Source: Heterotrichella gracilis
Taxonomy: Eukaryota > Sar > Xanthophyceae > Tribonematales > Xanthonemataceae
Length of the DNA stretch: 64,000 nucleotides
NCBI GenBank assembly: GCA_032358255.1
Contig: JAULBX010018857.1
Coordinates: 1-64,000, forward strand
Reading direction: 5' to 3'
Below, piece by piece: positions 33,358-43,099 of the stretch. Each line of letters begins with the position of its first letter. Positions within the stretch are counted from its first letter, which is position 1. The position numbers and the translations under genes are program-made. A model generated the notes under the pieces. It saw nothing but the letters and a program-made list of their open reading frames with translations. It made no database searches and had not been told where the DNA came from.

Positions 33358-34824
33358 TCATTTCTTGAAAACTATGACAGCCGCAGTCATGTTGTCGCAC
33401 CCCACACCCCGGGTCTCCTGCGGGTCCTTAGCCAGGCAGTGGTCCAACAGCTGGGAGATGATCTCAGTGGCGTCCACCCCAGCCTGTAACCTGGCGCCCA
33501 CAAAGTCCACCACATCCTGGTTCTCCATCACGTCCCACACCCCGTCGCAGGCCAGCACAAAGAATTGGTCCTCAGCGGAGAGGCTGATGCGGGTGATGTC
33601 TGGCTCAGCTGTGATTATTTGGTCCTTGGGCTCCAGCTGGCCGTTGGTTTTGTACTTCAGGTCCCCGATGGCCCTCGACAAGTTGAGGTTCCCGTTGACT
33701 CTGCATATGCCACCTATCTCAGTGAGGAAGCCGCCTGCCCGCTGGATGCGGTTGCGCTCGCCCGTCTGGAAGGGCTTGTGGTCCTCTGACAGCGCAATGG
33801 CCTTGCCGCCGCGGGACAACACTGCACGGGAGTCGCCTGCAAACCAACACCATGCTCAATGGTCTGGGTGCAGATGGTGCTTGATAGAAAGAGCACAACA
33901 TGGGCTCCGCCAACAGCAACTGCACACATGGGTGCACCCACCCAGCAGGGTGCAATCAGCGCCAACATGGGTGTACAACCACTGCCCAAAACAAACAAGT
34001 AGGTACCAACTGACTGCATGGCCCAAATGCGTGCTGCACCCACCTGCGTTTGCCACTACAAGGTCGTTCCCCCGCATTATTGCCACCACCGCAGTGCACC
34101 CAGACTGGATTTTGTCCTCTGGAGGCTGTTCTGGCACTTGCTCCTCGGTGGCATCCGTGAAGATGGCGTCAGTCAGCTCATCCTGGCCATCGTTCTCTGA
34201 TATCAACTTCCTCAAGGCCATCACCTTCCTCAGCACCTGAGAGAGACATACACACTGAGTGAGGGAACAGGACAGGGAGCTTTACTAGTACACCCTAGGA
34301 GGTGCAGCCCAAGGCAAGGGCAACAGCAACAAGGGAGGCAAGGGAGAGCCAGTTTTCTGACAAGATTGGTCTTTCCCCAGTACCTGCAGGGCCTCTGCAG
34401 AGTTGACGTTGGCATCCCCGTCCTCTCCGCCTTCTGACGTGCTCTCCACCCCGTCAGTCACCCGCCTCAGGTCCTCAATCTCACAGATGTACTTTTGGTC
34501 ACGAAGCATCTCGTCCATCTTGTGGAACACCCTGATGAGCGAGTCCTCGACCTTGCCTTGCTTGTACTCCTCCAGCTTGAACACTTGGTCAGCCAGGTGT
34601 TTGGAGCAAAACTTGGCGACCTCGGAGCCCCCATGCCCGTCGAACACCCCAAACATGCCAACCGTGTCACTGCCCACCGGGACGTCCTGGTCCGTCAGGC
34701 TGATGTGCGCATCCTCCTGGGTCCTACGCCAGCCCTGCATGGACCCCACGGCGTACACATAGTTCCTGCCAGTGCCGCTGCATAGCTCCTTGTCGGTGAC
34801 AGGCGCTGATAGGTAAGCTCCCAT
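33358..34824 (-). CDS. Protein phosphatase 2C, PPM1G-like, probably N-myristoylated
   Basis: Three exons in frame give 370 aa: 34384-34824, 34044-34236, 33358-33836. It begins MGAYLSAPVTDK, almost the same as animal PPM1G (MGAYLSQP), and M-G-x-x-x-S fits N-myristoylation. PP2C motifs follow: GWRRTQEDAH, MFGVFDGHGGSEVAKFCSKH, GCTAVVAIMRGNDLVVANAG then DSRAVLSRGGKAIALSEDHK, LSRAIGDLKYK, FVLACDGVWDVMENQDVVDF and CDNMTAAVIVF. The metal-binding aspartates of DGHGG, DGVWDV and DNMT are all present. Between the DGHGG block and GCTA is an acidic insert (residues about 95-195, DGVESTSEGGEDGDANVNSA), shorter than but placed like the acidic region of PPM1G. It is a Mg/Mn-dependent Ser/Thr phosphatase; substrates cannot be told. 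Confidence 0.92.
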
Positions 34825-36139
34825 GGGTGGACGTATTTACCAAACTCGACAGTGGGTCAAGCGCAGTATTGGCTGAAGTGGAAGAAAGGACTCTCGACTT
34901 CAAAAAGGCAGTGTGCCTCTCCCAACAACGGCACTTGGGTCTGAACTGATATAACCTTATAGGTTCCCAGCACACGTCAGCAGGCCGAAGGGAGAAAAAT
35001 GGCTTTGAAAAATGGACGTGATGGCTGCAAGCCGATAGACCTGTCCTCGCTTCAGCAGCCCTGGAAAACAGTTTTATACCTCGTGCCCTCGCACATGCAA
35101 ATGCCTTCACGCTCGACGAGCAAGCTTTTCAAAATACAGACGAAACCTGGTGGCAGCTACTCAGCTTCACGGAGGGTACTGCTGCCAAGTACCCGGCTAT
35201 TTGTGGTACAAACGTTGGAGCTACCCAACGCAAGAGTTTATGAAGAGACGCGTACGACAGATGGCACCAAGAATAAGCCTGGCAGCTTTGCTGTTCAGCA
35301 ACAAATAGGTCTGTAACAGCACCGAGATGGGGACCGCCGAGTCGATTGGCGGCCGCAGTGTGCCCAGAAACGCAAGGGTTTTTTAAGACAAGGCCAAAAC
35401 CCTAAAATCTCACTCGAGTGCCACTGTCCATGCATGCTAAGCCTTCTCAGCCTCAGTTTGCTCACGATGCGCTTATTATCTCGCGGGTCCTCGACACGCA
35501 AGCACCGCCCTTCCTCTCTGTTGCGGTATCCTTAAGCGTGCGACTTGTAGTGTCGCTTATATCTTGGGTACACGGAATTCAGTGCTGTTTTCCGCCGTGA
35601 GTTGTTTGCTTGCAAGCTTTGCAATGCATGCATGCATGTGAGAGCGACAAGCTGAAACCCAGGAGGGGCCTGATCTTTTGACACGCAAGTCCTACTGGCC
35701 CCACCGCCCCATTTCTCTCTCGTAGCTTGCTTGCGCTGTCTGTTGTTTGGCGCAGCTTTTGCTGCAGGTACTTGAAGCGCTGCGCTTTGTGGGTCACTTG
35801 CTTTATCACCCACCCAGTTTCTTGCTTTATCTGCCACCTGCGGCTGTCACCTGCTCTATCAACCCTGGAATACCCGTGCGCCTATCCCTGTTTTGCTTGT
35901 GCTGTTGAGAGCTGCCTCCTGTGCTGCGTGACTGCACTCGCATAGTTTTGGTTGGCCGTATGTGCTTTTCTGACCTTGCCTGTGTTGGGGCTTGTCCAGT
36001 TTCTGCTGCGTGTTGCTGGCGTGTGGTCTGCCCTGTGGCGCCTGTCCTGCTCCATCTCCTCTGGTTGTAAAGCTTTGAACCTTGGTTTTGTACACCTGCA
36101 AGGTCTCCCAGAGCCAAGACAACGTCCAGCATTGAACAG
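34825..36139. other. Intergenic, 1.3 kb; left boundary of segmental duplication
   Basis: The divergent PP2C and copy-A genes flank it. A 105-aa plus ORF (34999-35316) has no recognisable motif. From about 35570 rightwards the sequence matches 42525 onwards (ttttccgccgtgagttg, tgcatgcatgcatgtgagag, gcgacaagctgaa), marking the start of duplication copy A. Confidence 0.5.
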
Positions 36140-37587
36140 ATGTCAATAACGTTGAACCGTGGTGGAGCGGCCCGTACAGCAATGTCACACGTCCGCATGG
36201 CCCTAAGGTCTGGGCTTGAGCCTCGACAGCAGGAGAACAGGGCCAGGTTGACAACAGGGCTGCCTGCCTCAAGCCCTCAGGTCGGCAAGCCAGTGCACTG
36301 CATGCCCATGCTTTTGCAAAGGAGACACAACTTGCTCCAAACCAGCACTGCTAGCCAAGGGCACCCTGGAAACCCTAGAGGGTGCCTCACAAAGACTATC
36401 ACCGAACGTCAGGAGGAAGGACTGTTTACGCGTTACAACTTTACCCGTCCAGTTTCTGACTTGGTTGGTGGTGGTGGCTGTGCTCTCCGCGTCTGTTGTT
36501 TAACTGTGCTCTCTTCGCAGGCTCCCCGGCGTGCACCACGCGTAACCAACCGCGGCACCATCACCGTGGCTGCCCTCTCACCCAGAAACGTGGCGGGATT
36601 TGTTGCCAGTAGCATTGGGTTTGTGCTGCCCCGGGTGTTGATGCCGGGCTATGAGCACTGGCCCGCACAGCAGCAGGTGCGCTTTGATCTGCACTCAAAA
36701 GGTCTAGGGTTTGTGACCCCAGTGTAGTCAGCAAGGCACGCAGTGGTGCCGCATACAGGCGGGTCATCTTGCCAAAGGTCACCAGTTGAAACTCCACTGC
36801 ATCCTCCAAGTGTGTTCTGCAGTTGTACCAGGCACAGTACATGAGCCGCAAGCTGAGAACGTGTGGCACGACTATTGTAGCAGACTCCTGTGCCCAGAAG
36901 CGTCACTGGCAAGGACATGATGGACTGAGAGCCTGCCACAGCCCCCCATTGCGGTATCCTGTTTACCCTGACCGATGCCACCGTTGTGCTTCTTGCAGGG
37001 GGCTGTCAACATGGAAGCTGGTGTTGCTCTGGCGTTCCTGACAATCGCTGCTCTGACTTATCTGGATATCCAGGTGAAGAAGAAGGTGGATGAGGCATTG
37101 GCGGCTCAAGCACAGGTGGCTGCTGCAGAACGCACAATCCTTGTAAGTCCAGCATGCTGTGTTTTGTCTTTCTTTCTTCTACCCTTGCCAGTCCCCTCCT
37201 GTGGCTTACATGTTTTCCATGGCATGCTGTTTGGGTATGTTTCTTCTTCCTGGATGTGCTTGTGTTCTTGCAGTCCGGCCATGCACTGTTGTGAAGGAGT
37301 GTGGTGGCTGGGTGCAGGTGGACGACCTCGTGGACAGGAAGCAGGTCACCTGGGTTTCCAAGTCGATCGGGGAGCTGACGGAGGGCGCCAAGGGCAGCAC
37401 CAAGGCGCTCAAAGGGTATGTGCTGCAGTGCCTGCCCGCAGACTTGACAGACACCCGCAAGCTTGCTGCTGTGGAGCTCGAACTTCCCAACGGCATTGTG
37501 TACAACATAGACGACTTCTTTACCGACAAGCTGGGCAGTGTGCTCAAGAGGGTCATCGCCATCCGCGTGAACCTATTGAGCAAGTAG
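36140..37587 (+). CDS. Unrecognised protein with transit-like N-terminus and one membrane segment (copy A)
   Basis: Four exons in frame give about 243 aa: 36140-36280, 36521-36676, 36999-37142, 37297-37587. The first about 75 residues are Arg/Ser/Ala-rich without acidic residues clustering, like a plastid transit peptide. A hydrophobic part follows (VAGFVASSIGFVLPRVLMPG), then a clear membrane segment (AGVALAFLTIAALTYLDI), then a charged helix (KKKVDEALAAQAQVAAAE). The C-terminal domain starts ECGGWVQVDDLVD and includes KALKGYVLQCLPADL, KLAAVELELPNGIVYNIDDF and IAIRVNLLSK. The last acceptor is odd (gttgtgaag); the more usual cttgcag at 37273 would run into a stop at once. I do not recognise the family. 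The paralogue at 43.1-44.8 kb shows which parts are conserved. Confidence 0.6.
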
Positions 37588-37614
37588 GGCTCTTTGTTGG
37601 CTTGCCGCCTTTCC

Positions 37615-37763
37615 CTGCAAATAAAGCCTGCTGTAATCTCTGCAAATTAACAAAGCAAAGCTTCACTGCGCAAGTTGTGTGGGTCCTGGGTCCATGGCCT
37701 GAACGCACGCAGTCAAGCTTTGCTTTGTTAATTGGCAGAGACTACAGCAGGCTTGATTTGCAG
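37615..37763 (+). other. Long foldback hairpin in the 3' flank of gene A
   Basis: The arms 37615-37663 and 37715-37763 are reverse complements over 49 bases with about 3 mismatches (for example gcctgctgtaatctctgc against the complement of gcagagactacagcaggc). The loop is about 51 bases. The left arm starts 27 bases after the stop codon, so a transcript would carry a long near-perfect stem: a foldback element or small-RNA precursor. Confidence 0.85.
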
Positions 37764-38490
37764 ATACAGTTGGTGCTTCCTAACCCCGCCTTTGTGCGTC
37801 TCGTTTCTTTCCTTCTGTGAGCTGTTGGCGTGGATGTTTGTTCCTGACAATGGTTTCATTAGCAACTTAAACCCCAGCAGTTGCTTTGGCTTTAAGCAGT
37901 TCTGGTTATTTGCGCTCTCCACCGACAGGATCCATGCCAGATGGCATCTGTCCTGTAACAATATACTGTAACAGTGACAAATCATTCCTTTGTGCATGTT
38001 ACTATACGCCCTATCATGACCGGATCATTTTTGGTGCTATTAGGGGTCTCAAGCTGCATTGGATTGCGCGCTCACACAGTAATGCAAACGGTGCTGCATG
38101 CTGTCTGCCTCAGCATGCGGCCATTGCATGCGCCACAGTGCCCAGCAGTTGCGCAAGCTTGAAAATTGAGCCAGCGGAAGTTACAATGACATTGTGAAGC
38201 TCTGTGGCCTTTGCAATCCTCCAATTTAAAAGCGATAACCTGCTCTCTCGGATGCATGCCTCGAAGCTTTGCATTTGATGGACTATGCACCATGCACCAT
38301 GTGACCGTGGCAGCTGCAGGTTTCTAGTTACAGAAGCACATTGGCTTCCAGCTCAATCATCACCATGCATGCCAGCAGCACATTCGTCACCCTCGTACCA
38401 CCCACTTTCTAGGTGGTGGTGCCACAGATTCCAGGTCCAGCAGTGCCAAAACCAAACGGGTTACCCCGTCATCAACTGACGACTAGCAGA
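37764..38490. other. Intergenic inside duplication copy A
   Basis: About 730 bases between gene A's 3' hairpin and the UBP14 fragment. It partly aligns to 45750-46390 of copy B (gcatgcggccattgcatgcgcc against gcatgccgccatggcatgcgcc; acatggcttccagctcaatcatc-type text in both). No gene seen. Confidence 0.4.
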
Positions 38491-38559
38491 TGCCATCCTG
38501 GTTGATACAGGTACAGCCACCCCAGCTCCCATGAATGCTGACATGACGATGATCAAATG

Positions 38560-39005
38560 TCATCCCCCTTGAAGCAGGAGAGGTAGCCCAGCTCCCTTGG
38601 AGGGTGCTCCGACACTGCCACCTTGTTGTTGTTGAAGGGCACCCAGCGCCGTCCTGCAAGCAGGCGTGCATTCTTTATTTTTAGCCATGATCAGGTGACG
38701 GTGGCCAGGCATGCATTAGAATGGTCAGTTAAAACTAATCAATGGGATCAGGCCTGTACATTTCTATCCAACCATGATGAGCTATGCACATGCAATGCCA
38801 ACATGATCAACTCCTTGCGCTTGCCCGCCACTGAACAATGACCATGTGTCACTGCCTCTCACCTCTTGTCGTGGCAGACATAGTACCCACAGGCGGTGTT
38901 ACTCCCCACGTGGCTGATGATGCCCACCAGGCTGTACTCCCCCTTGTCATCATTAGATTTGGCTGCATCCCAATACCACGACCAGCACCAGCACCAGCAC
39001 CAGCA
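38560..39005 (-). pseudogene. Pseudogene fragment: last two exons of UBP14/USP5 (copy A)
   Basis: On the minus strand, 38868-39005 matches UBP14 exon 13 and 38565-38660 matches exon 14 of the full gene at 46.4-46.9 kb. The copy is dead by two signs. The catalytic histidine of the CGHYVCH motif is tyrosine (CGYYVCH), and the last exon has lost one base early (gacggcgctgg against gacgggcgctgg), which shifts the frame before [18 protein letters not shown]. The poly-(Ala-Gly) start of exon 13 (gctggtgctggt repeats) is also preserved. No other UBP14 exon accompanies it. Confidence 0.85.
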
Positions 39006-39499
39006 CCTGCACGCCATGAACAAATGTATCACACCTTCATGCCACCCTGGCCCATCCTTCATGCACTCGCAAGCTCTTATTGCAATGCAAAACCCCAACC
39101 CCATCCTCGGGAGCTTGCAGGCATAGTGCTGCATGGCCCAGGAGTGCAAAATGAACATTCAGACCACCACATTTATGTATTATAATTGTTGCAATTCTCA
39201 AAGGCCATCCTGCAATGGGTGCACTCGCTAGCTGCCTGGATTGCCCCGTAACTTGTGCAGTCCACCAGAAACAACCAGTTTCCCATTCCCCTGGTACAAC
39301 TGATACCACGCTATTGCCCAAGTGGCTGTACAATGAGCGCATGTAAGTGATGACCCTAACATTCACTATTGTTTGGCACATCTTTTTCCATTGCATGCCA
39401 CCCCGCTTGTTCCTCACCTGGCAGACTGCGTATACTGCCGCCTGATTGACCGGGTTCACAAGCTCAGCCCAACAATATATTATATAATCTCATTCACAA

Positions 39500-39640
39500 G
39501 CTCAGCGCCATGACGCCGGCAATAGCGCGCGCCGCTTTCTTCCGGTCCAGGTCTGGGTCAACCTGCTTGCCGCGCGCATGCACCTTGAGGATGCACACGC
39601 GGCCCTGCAGGCCGCCGGGAGCAGGAAGCGGGTGGGCGAG
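39500..39640 (-). pseudogene. Isolated FtsH/AAA-protease-like exon fragment
   Basis: The minus strand reads GRVCILKVHARGKQVDPDLD then RKKAARAIAGVMALSL and a stop. 'GR..ILKVHARGK..DPDLD...AA' is the segment that follows the arginine fingers in FtsH-type AAA proteases. A typical acceptor (cggcctgcag) precedes GGCCGC. I find no Walker, SRH or zinc-protease exon nearby, so this is an exon relic or a chance likeness. Confidence 0.35.
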
Positions 39641-39899
39641 CTGCAAGTCTGGGCAGTAGAGGGGTGGAGGGGGTGCAAGCGGGGAGATAATGCCAGGGCT
39701 GGTATGCCATGCAGTACCGGTTCATGTTGTGATGTTGAGCAAGGGCGAGCATGCAAATCTGCACGGAAGCACATGCAGCAGCGGCGCAGAGTGGTGGAGA
39801 CACATGCAGACACCTGCGAGCACGAGGTGATAGGCACCAGCCGCCGCACCACCGTGAATTGCGTGCTTCCCCTCCCCTCTTCATCCCACCTGCCCCCTT

Positions 39900-41000
39900 A
39901 CCTCCCTGTCCTGCCCCAGTGCCAGCAGCTTGCCCCCCACCGCTTCAAAAATGCCCGTCACCAAGGCCATGCTGCTGGCCAGGTTCAACATCCGGCGGGT
40001 CTTGGTCTGGTGCAAGCTGGCTCGCGAGCTGAGGGACAAGCAGACAGATGTAGGGTGGGTAGGGGAACCCTAAATCCTAAACCCTAAACAGTGCAGGGAC
40101 CTGCGCACACAGGACGCTGCAACCAGACCTGCACCATGCCTCAGGCATCCACACACACAGCAGCAGACAGGAACAAGTAGCAGTTGGTCAACGTTGTCAC
40201 GTGGCATTGCAACATGCATGCATCATGGCCCCCACACAAACGTTGCATCCGTTGCATTCAACCACCCATGCATACACACCCACCAACCCACGCACCTTGC
40301 GCTGCTGCTCCGCACTGTCCAGGGTTTATGGTTTAGGGTTTAGGGAAGACCGGCACCTGCTCCAGGCACAGGTCTCGCTCACGCAGCGCTGCAGCCTGCT
40401 GGGCAACAATGGCCAGGGTTTAGGGTTTAGGGTTTAGGGTAGACCAGCAGCATGTTGGGCGACAATGTCACCCCTTGCAGCCTGCACCTCATGCGCCTTG
40501 GCCAGCATGGTGGGTGCTGCTCGTAGAGGCCTTCTCGTATCAGCATGGCGAACATGGCCATGGCCTGGCTTCTCTACCATGGTGGATCGAAGCCAGGCCA
40601 TGGTGGGTGCTGCTCGTAGAGGCCTTCTCGTAACAGCATGGCCATGGTCTGGCTTCTCTACGAGCAGCACCTGGCCCGCGTTCACCTCATGAAGGTCAGC
40701 CCAAACCTTAATGGACTGGCGTTGGGACAGGGCTGTGCTCGCTGCTTCAACAAGAGTGATCCCAGCTGGCCTCCTGTCAGCCCAACAATCCTGCTGCATA
40801 TTTCCCCCCTCGCCGCTGCAGGCTGTAGTTGCGATGGCTCCTCCTGCTTGCAATTCCACCTTCCTGGATTTGGCTGCACACGTGGATGTTGGTGAGCAGC
40901 GCTGTGTCGTCATTGGGTGTCCATGCAGAATGCTCCCAAGCTCAAGAGCTGACAGCACATGCTTCCTGGTTTCAGGGCTGACAGAATGCTCCTGAACCTT
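39900..41000. repeat. Unresolved repeat-rich stretch with CCCTAAA/TTTAGGG runs
   Basis: Telomere-type runs lie at about 40066-40088, 40320-40345 and 40415-40440. A direct repeat tggtgggtgctgctcgtaga followed by ggccttctcgta is present at 40508-40540 and 40599-40631, with inverted pieces of the same text at 40650-40670. Minus-strand snatches such as KAHEVQAARGDIVAQ and IVAQQAAALRERDLCLEQ look like echoed exon edges of a coiled-coil gene, but I could not assemble a gene. Confidence 0.45.
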
Positions 41001-41077
41001 AACTCAGGGCTGGCAGCGCATGCTTCCTTGGCGCTGCCAAGCTGCCAAGCTGCTGCCTCCCTTGAACGCCTGCTGAG

Positions 41078-41374
41078 TCACAGGTGGGTGCCCCGGGAGA
41101 GGATGTTGCCAACACCGTACTGCATGTGCGGTGCCGCCTGCCACTGCTGGTGAGTCTTTCACATTCCCATGCACCCGCAGGTAGTCGTACATTGCTCGAG
41201 GTACTCAGGCACCTTGGCTGGGAAAGGCCCGCTCAATTTGCCCTGCTGCTTTACGAACGCCTCCACTGCTGCTTCTGGCAAGTCCATGACACTGATCCTT
41301 GAGAGCGAGCGCATGCCCTGATCTGAGCGCGGGCGATTATACTTGACAGGAGCTGGCTGTTGCTGCCCTGCCAT
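41078..41374 (-). CDS. Small unrecognised two-exon protein, 76 aa
   Basis: Exons 41213-41374 and 41078-41146 join across a 66-base GT-AG intron in phase 0 to give 76 aa: MAGQQQPAPVKYNRPRSDQG, then MRSLSRISVMDLPEAAVEAF, VKQQGKLSGPFPAK, and QWQAAPHMQYGVGNILSRGT ending HL. The intron is short and well formed. The sequence is basic at the N-terminus with no membrane segment. It looks like a small organelle or structural protein, but I do not recognise it. It lies between the two segmental duplication copies. Confidence 0.5.
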
Positions 41375-42524
41375 GTTCTCTTCTATACTGGGGCGCCATG
41401 GTGACCTGCGCGGCGTAGCACACAGCTTGAATGCAGCAACCTTTCTGTGCACAAAAGAGCATGCACATATGCTGCATGCAGTCAAAAATGTACACGCAGC
41501 ACTGCCCACACTCAGGTCCACCAAGGTCATGAGTGCATGCCATGGTGGCATGCACTCGTGACCGTTCCCGCCTCACGGCGTGGTGGTGGTGTCATTGCAC
41601 TGCGCCTGTATTGCATCTTTTAGGTACAGAATAACCATACACCAACTAGATGGTGGTATGCAAGGGGTCAGCCAACTTCACAGTGCTGTGCGCTCACCTG
41701 CGTCCCCTTCGTCCTCCCCCACCACCTGCACACCTAGCCCCCCTAAACCCTAAACCTGCAAACCTGTGCCACCTGGCGTGCTTGCACTTGCTGCAACTCC
41801 CCTTGTGCACTGCCAGCGCTGGCCAGCCATAGCAGGGGAGGGGACGGCAGCGGGCGGGTGGGGCGGCGCATGCCGTGGGGGTGATAAGTATGGTGGGGTG
41901 GGGTGGGGTCAAGTTTATTGCCAAGGTGGGGTGGCGAGCAACGCGGCGTTGTTGCTGGCGGCGGGTTGCAATATGGGGAGTAAAGTCCGGGGCGGTGGGT
42001 TGCTGGAGTGGGCTAGGGCAGGGGGACACAGCACTTGGCCGCGTACAATGGTAATGCATGCATATAGAGTCTACACACATCCTATGGTACGAGAATATTC
42101 CCAAGAGAAGGTTTTGCAGGGTATGATAATGTGCACAGAATAACCCCCCCATATAGCAGTGGTCACCTATGGTTGTGGTGGTTTGCCAGCAGGTTGAGGG
42201 TCCCAAGCGTGGTAGGGCTATGTTGATTACGGGAACTCGGTGCTTATGCAGGGCCTCAGCTCGGCAGAGTACTCAACAAAGAGCTCCTGTTCAGCAAAGT
42301 TTCCTTCACCCTTTGGGCCAAGCAATGATATCCGATGACATCACATTTGTTGATGTCAACATCAACTTGACGCGCGCGCGCGCGGGATGTCCTTCCCGCA
42401 CCTGGTCTCCCCGTATCCCCCTTTCAGGATACTGGTCCCACCACAGGAAACCTTGCGCTTGCAGGTGCGCAGATATATCACCCAGCTAGGTTGTTCGTCT
42501 TGAAAGCTCCTTTGACATACACAA
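41375..42524. other. Intergenic, 1.15 kb, between small gene and duplication copy B
   Basis: No gene is supported; the 170-aa minus and 125-aa plus ORFs here overlap and lack motifs. A (CG)n run of about 16 bases lies at 42370-42385, directly after a near-palindrome gttgatgtcaacatcaac. Confidence 0.45.
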
Positions 42525-43099
42525 CGAGTGCTGTTTCCCGCCGTGAGTTGCTCGCTTAGCAATGCATGCATGCATGTGAGAGCGACAAGTTGAACCCAGG
42601 AGGGCCGTGTTCTCTTGACACGCAAGTTCCACTTTTCTTTCTCGCAGCCTGCTTGCGTTGTCTGCTGTTCAGCGCAGGTTTTGCTGCAGGAGCGCTGCTC
42701 TTTGTGGGTCACGAGTTGGGCACCTGCTCACCACCCATGCTGGGGTTTTCTTGGACACTGGTATGCTGCTTTTGCTGCCCACCTGCGGCTGTCCCCTGTT
42801 CTGTTACCCCTGGATTTCCGTGCGCCCATCCCAGCTTGTGCTGTTGAAAGCTGCCTCCTGTGCTGCGTGTCGGCACTCACGTACTTTTGGTTTGCCTGTG
42901 TGCTTTCTGACCTTGTCTGTGTATGGGGCTTGTCCAGTTTCTGCTCGTTGCTTCTGTCCGGTGGTGTGCCCTGTGGTGCATGTACTGCTCCACCCCCCCT
43001 ATTTCTAGTGATTAAACCCTGGATTTACCCACCCGCAGGCCTCCCAAAGCCAGACCTCGAGGGGGTGGTGTTGCGATACACGCCGCTTAGCCACGGGTG

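Larger units (their letters stand above)
35570..39165. repeat. Segmental duplication, copy A
   Basis: This block and 42525-47030 share, in the same order, an upstream tgcatgcatg segment, an unrecognised plus-strand gene, and the last two exons of a UBP14 gene on minus. Identity is patchy, highest in exons and around the UBP14 end. Copy A is shorter (3.6 kb against 4.5 kb). Because the full UBP14 gene joins copy B, copy B is closer to the ancestral place and A is probably the derived copy. Confidence 0.75.

Noticed and set aside
33341-34240. 299-aa plus-strand ORF
   Set aside because: Antisense shadow of PP2C exons 2 and 3; the minus strand has the conserved phosphatase motifs.
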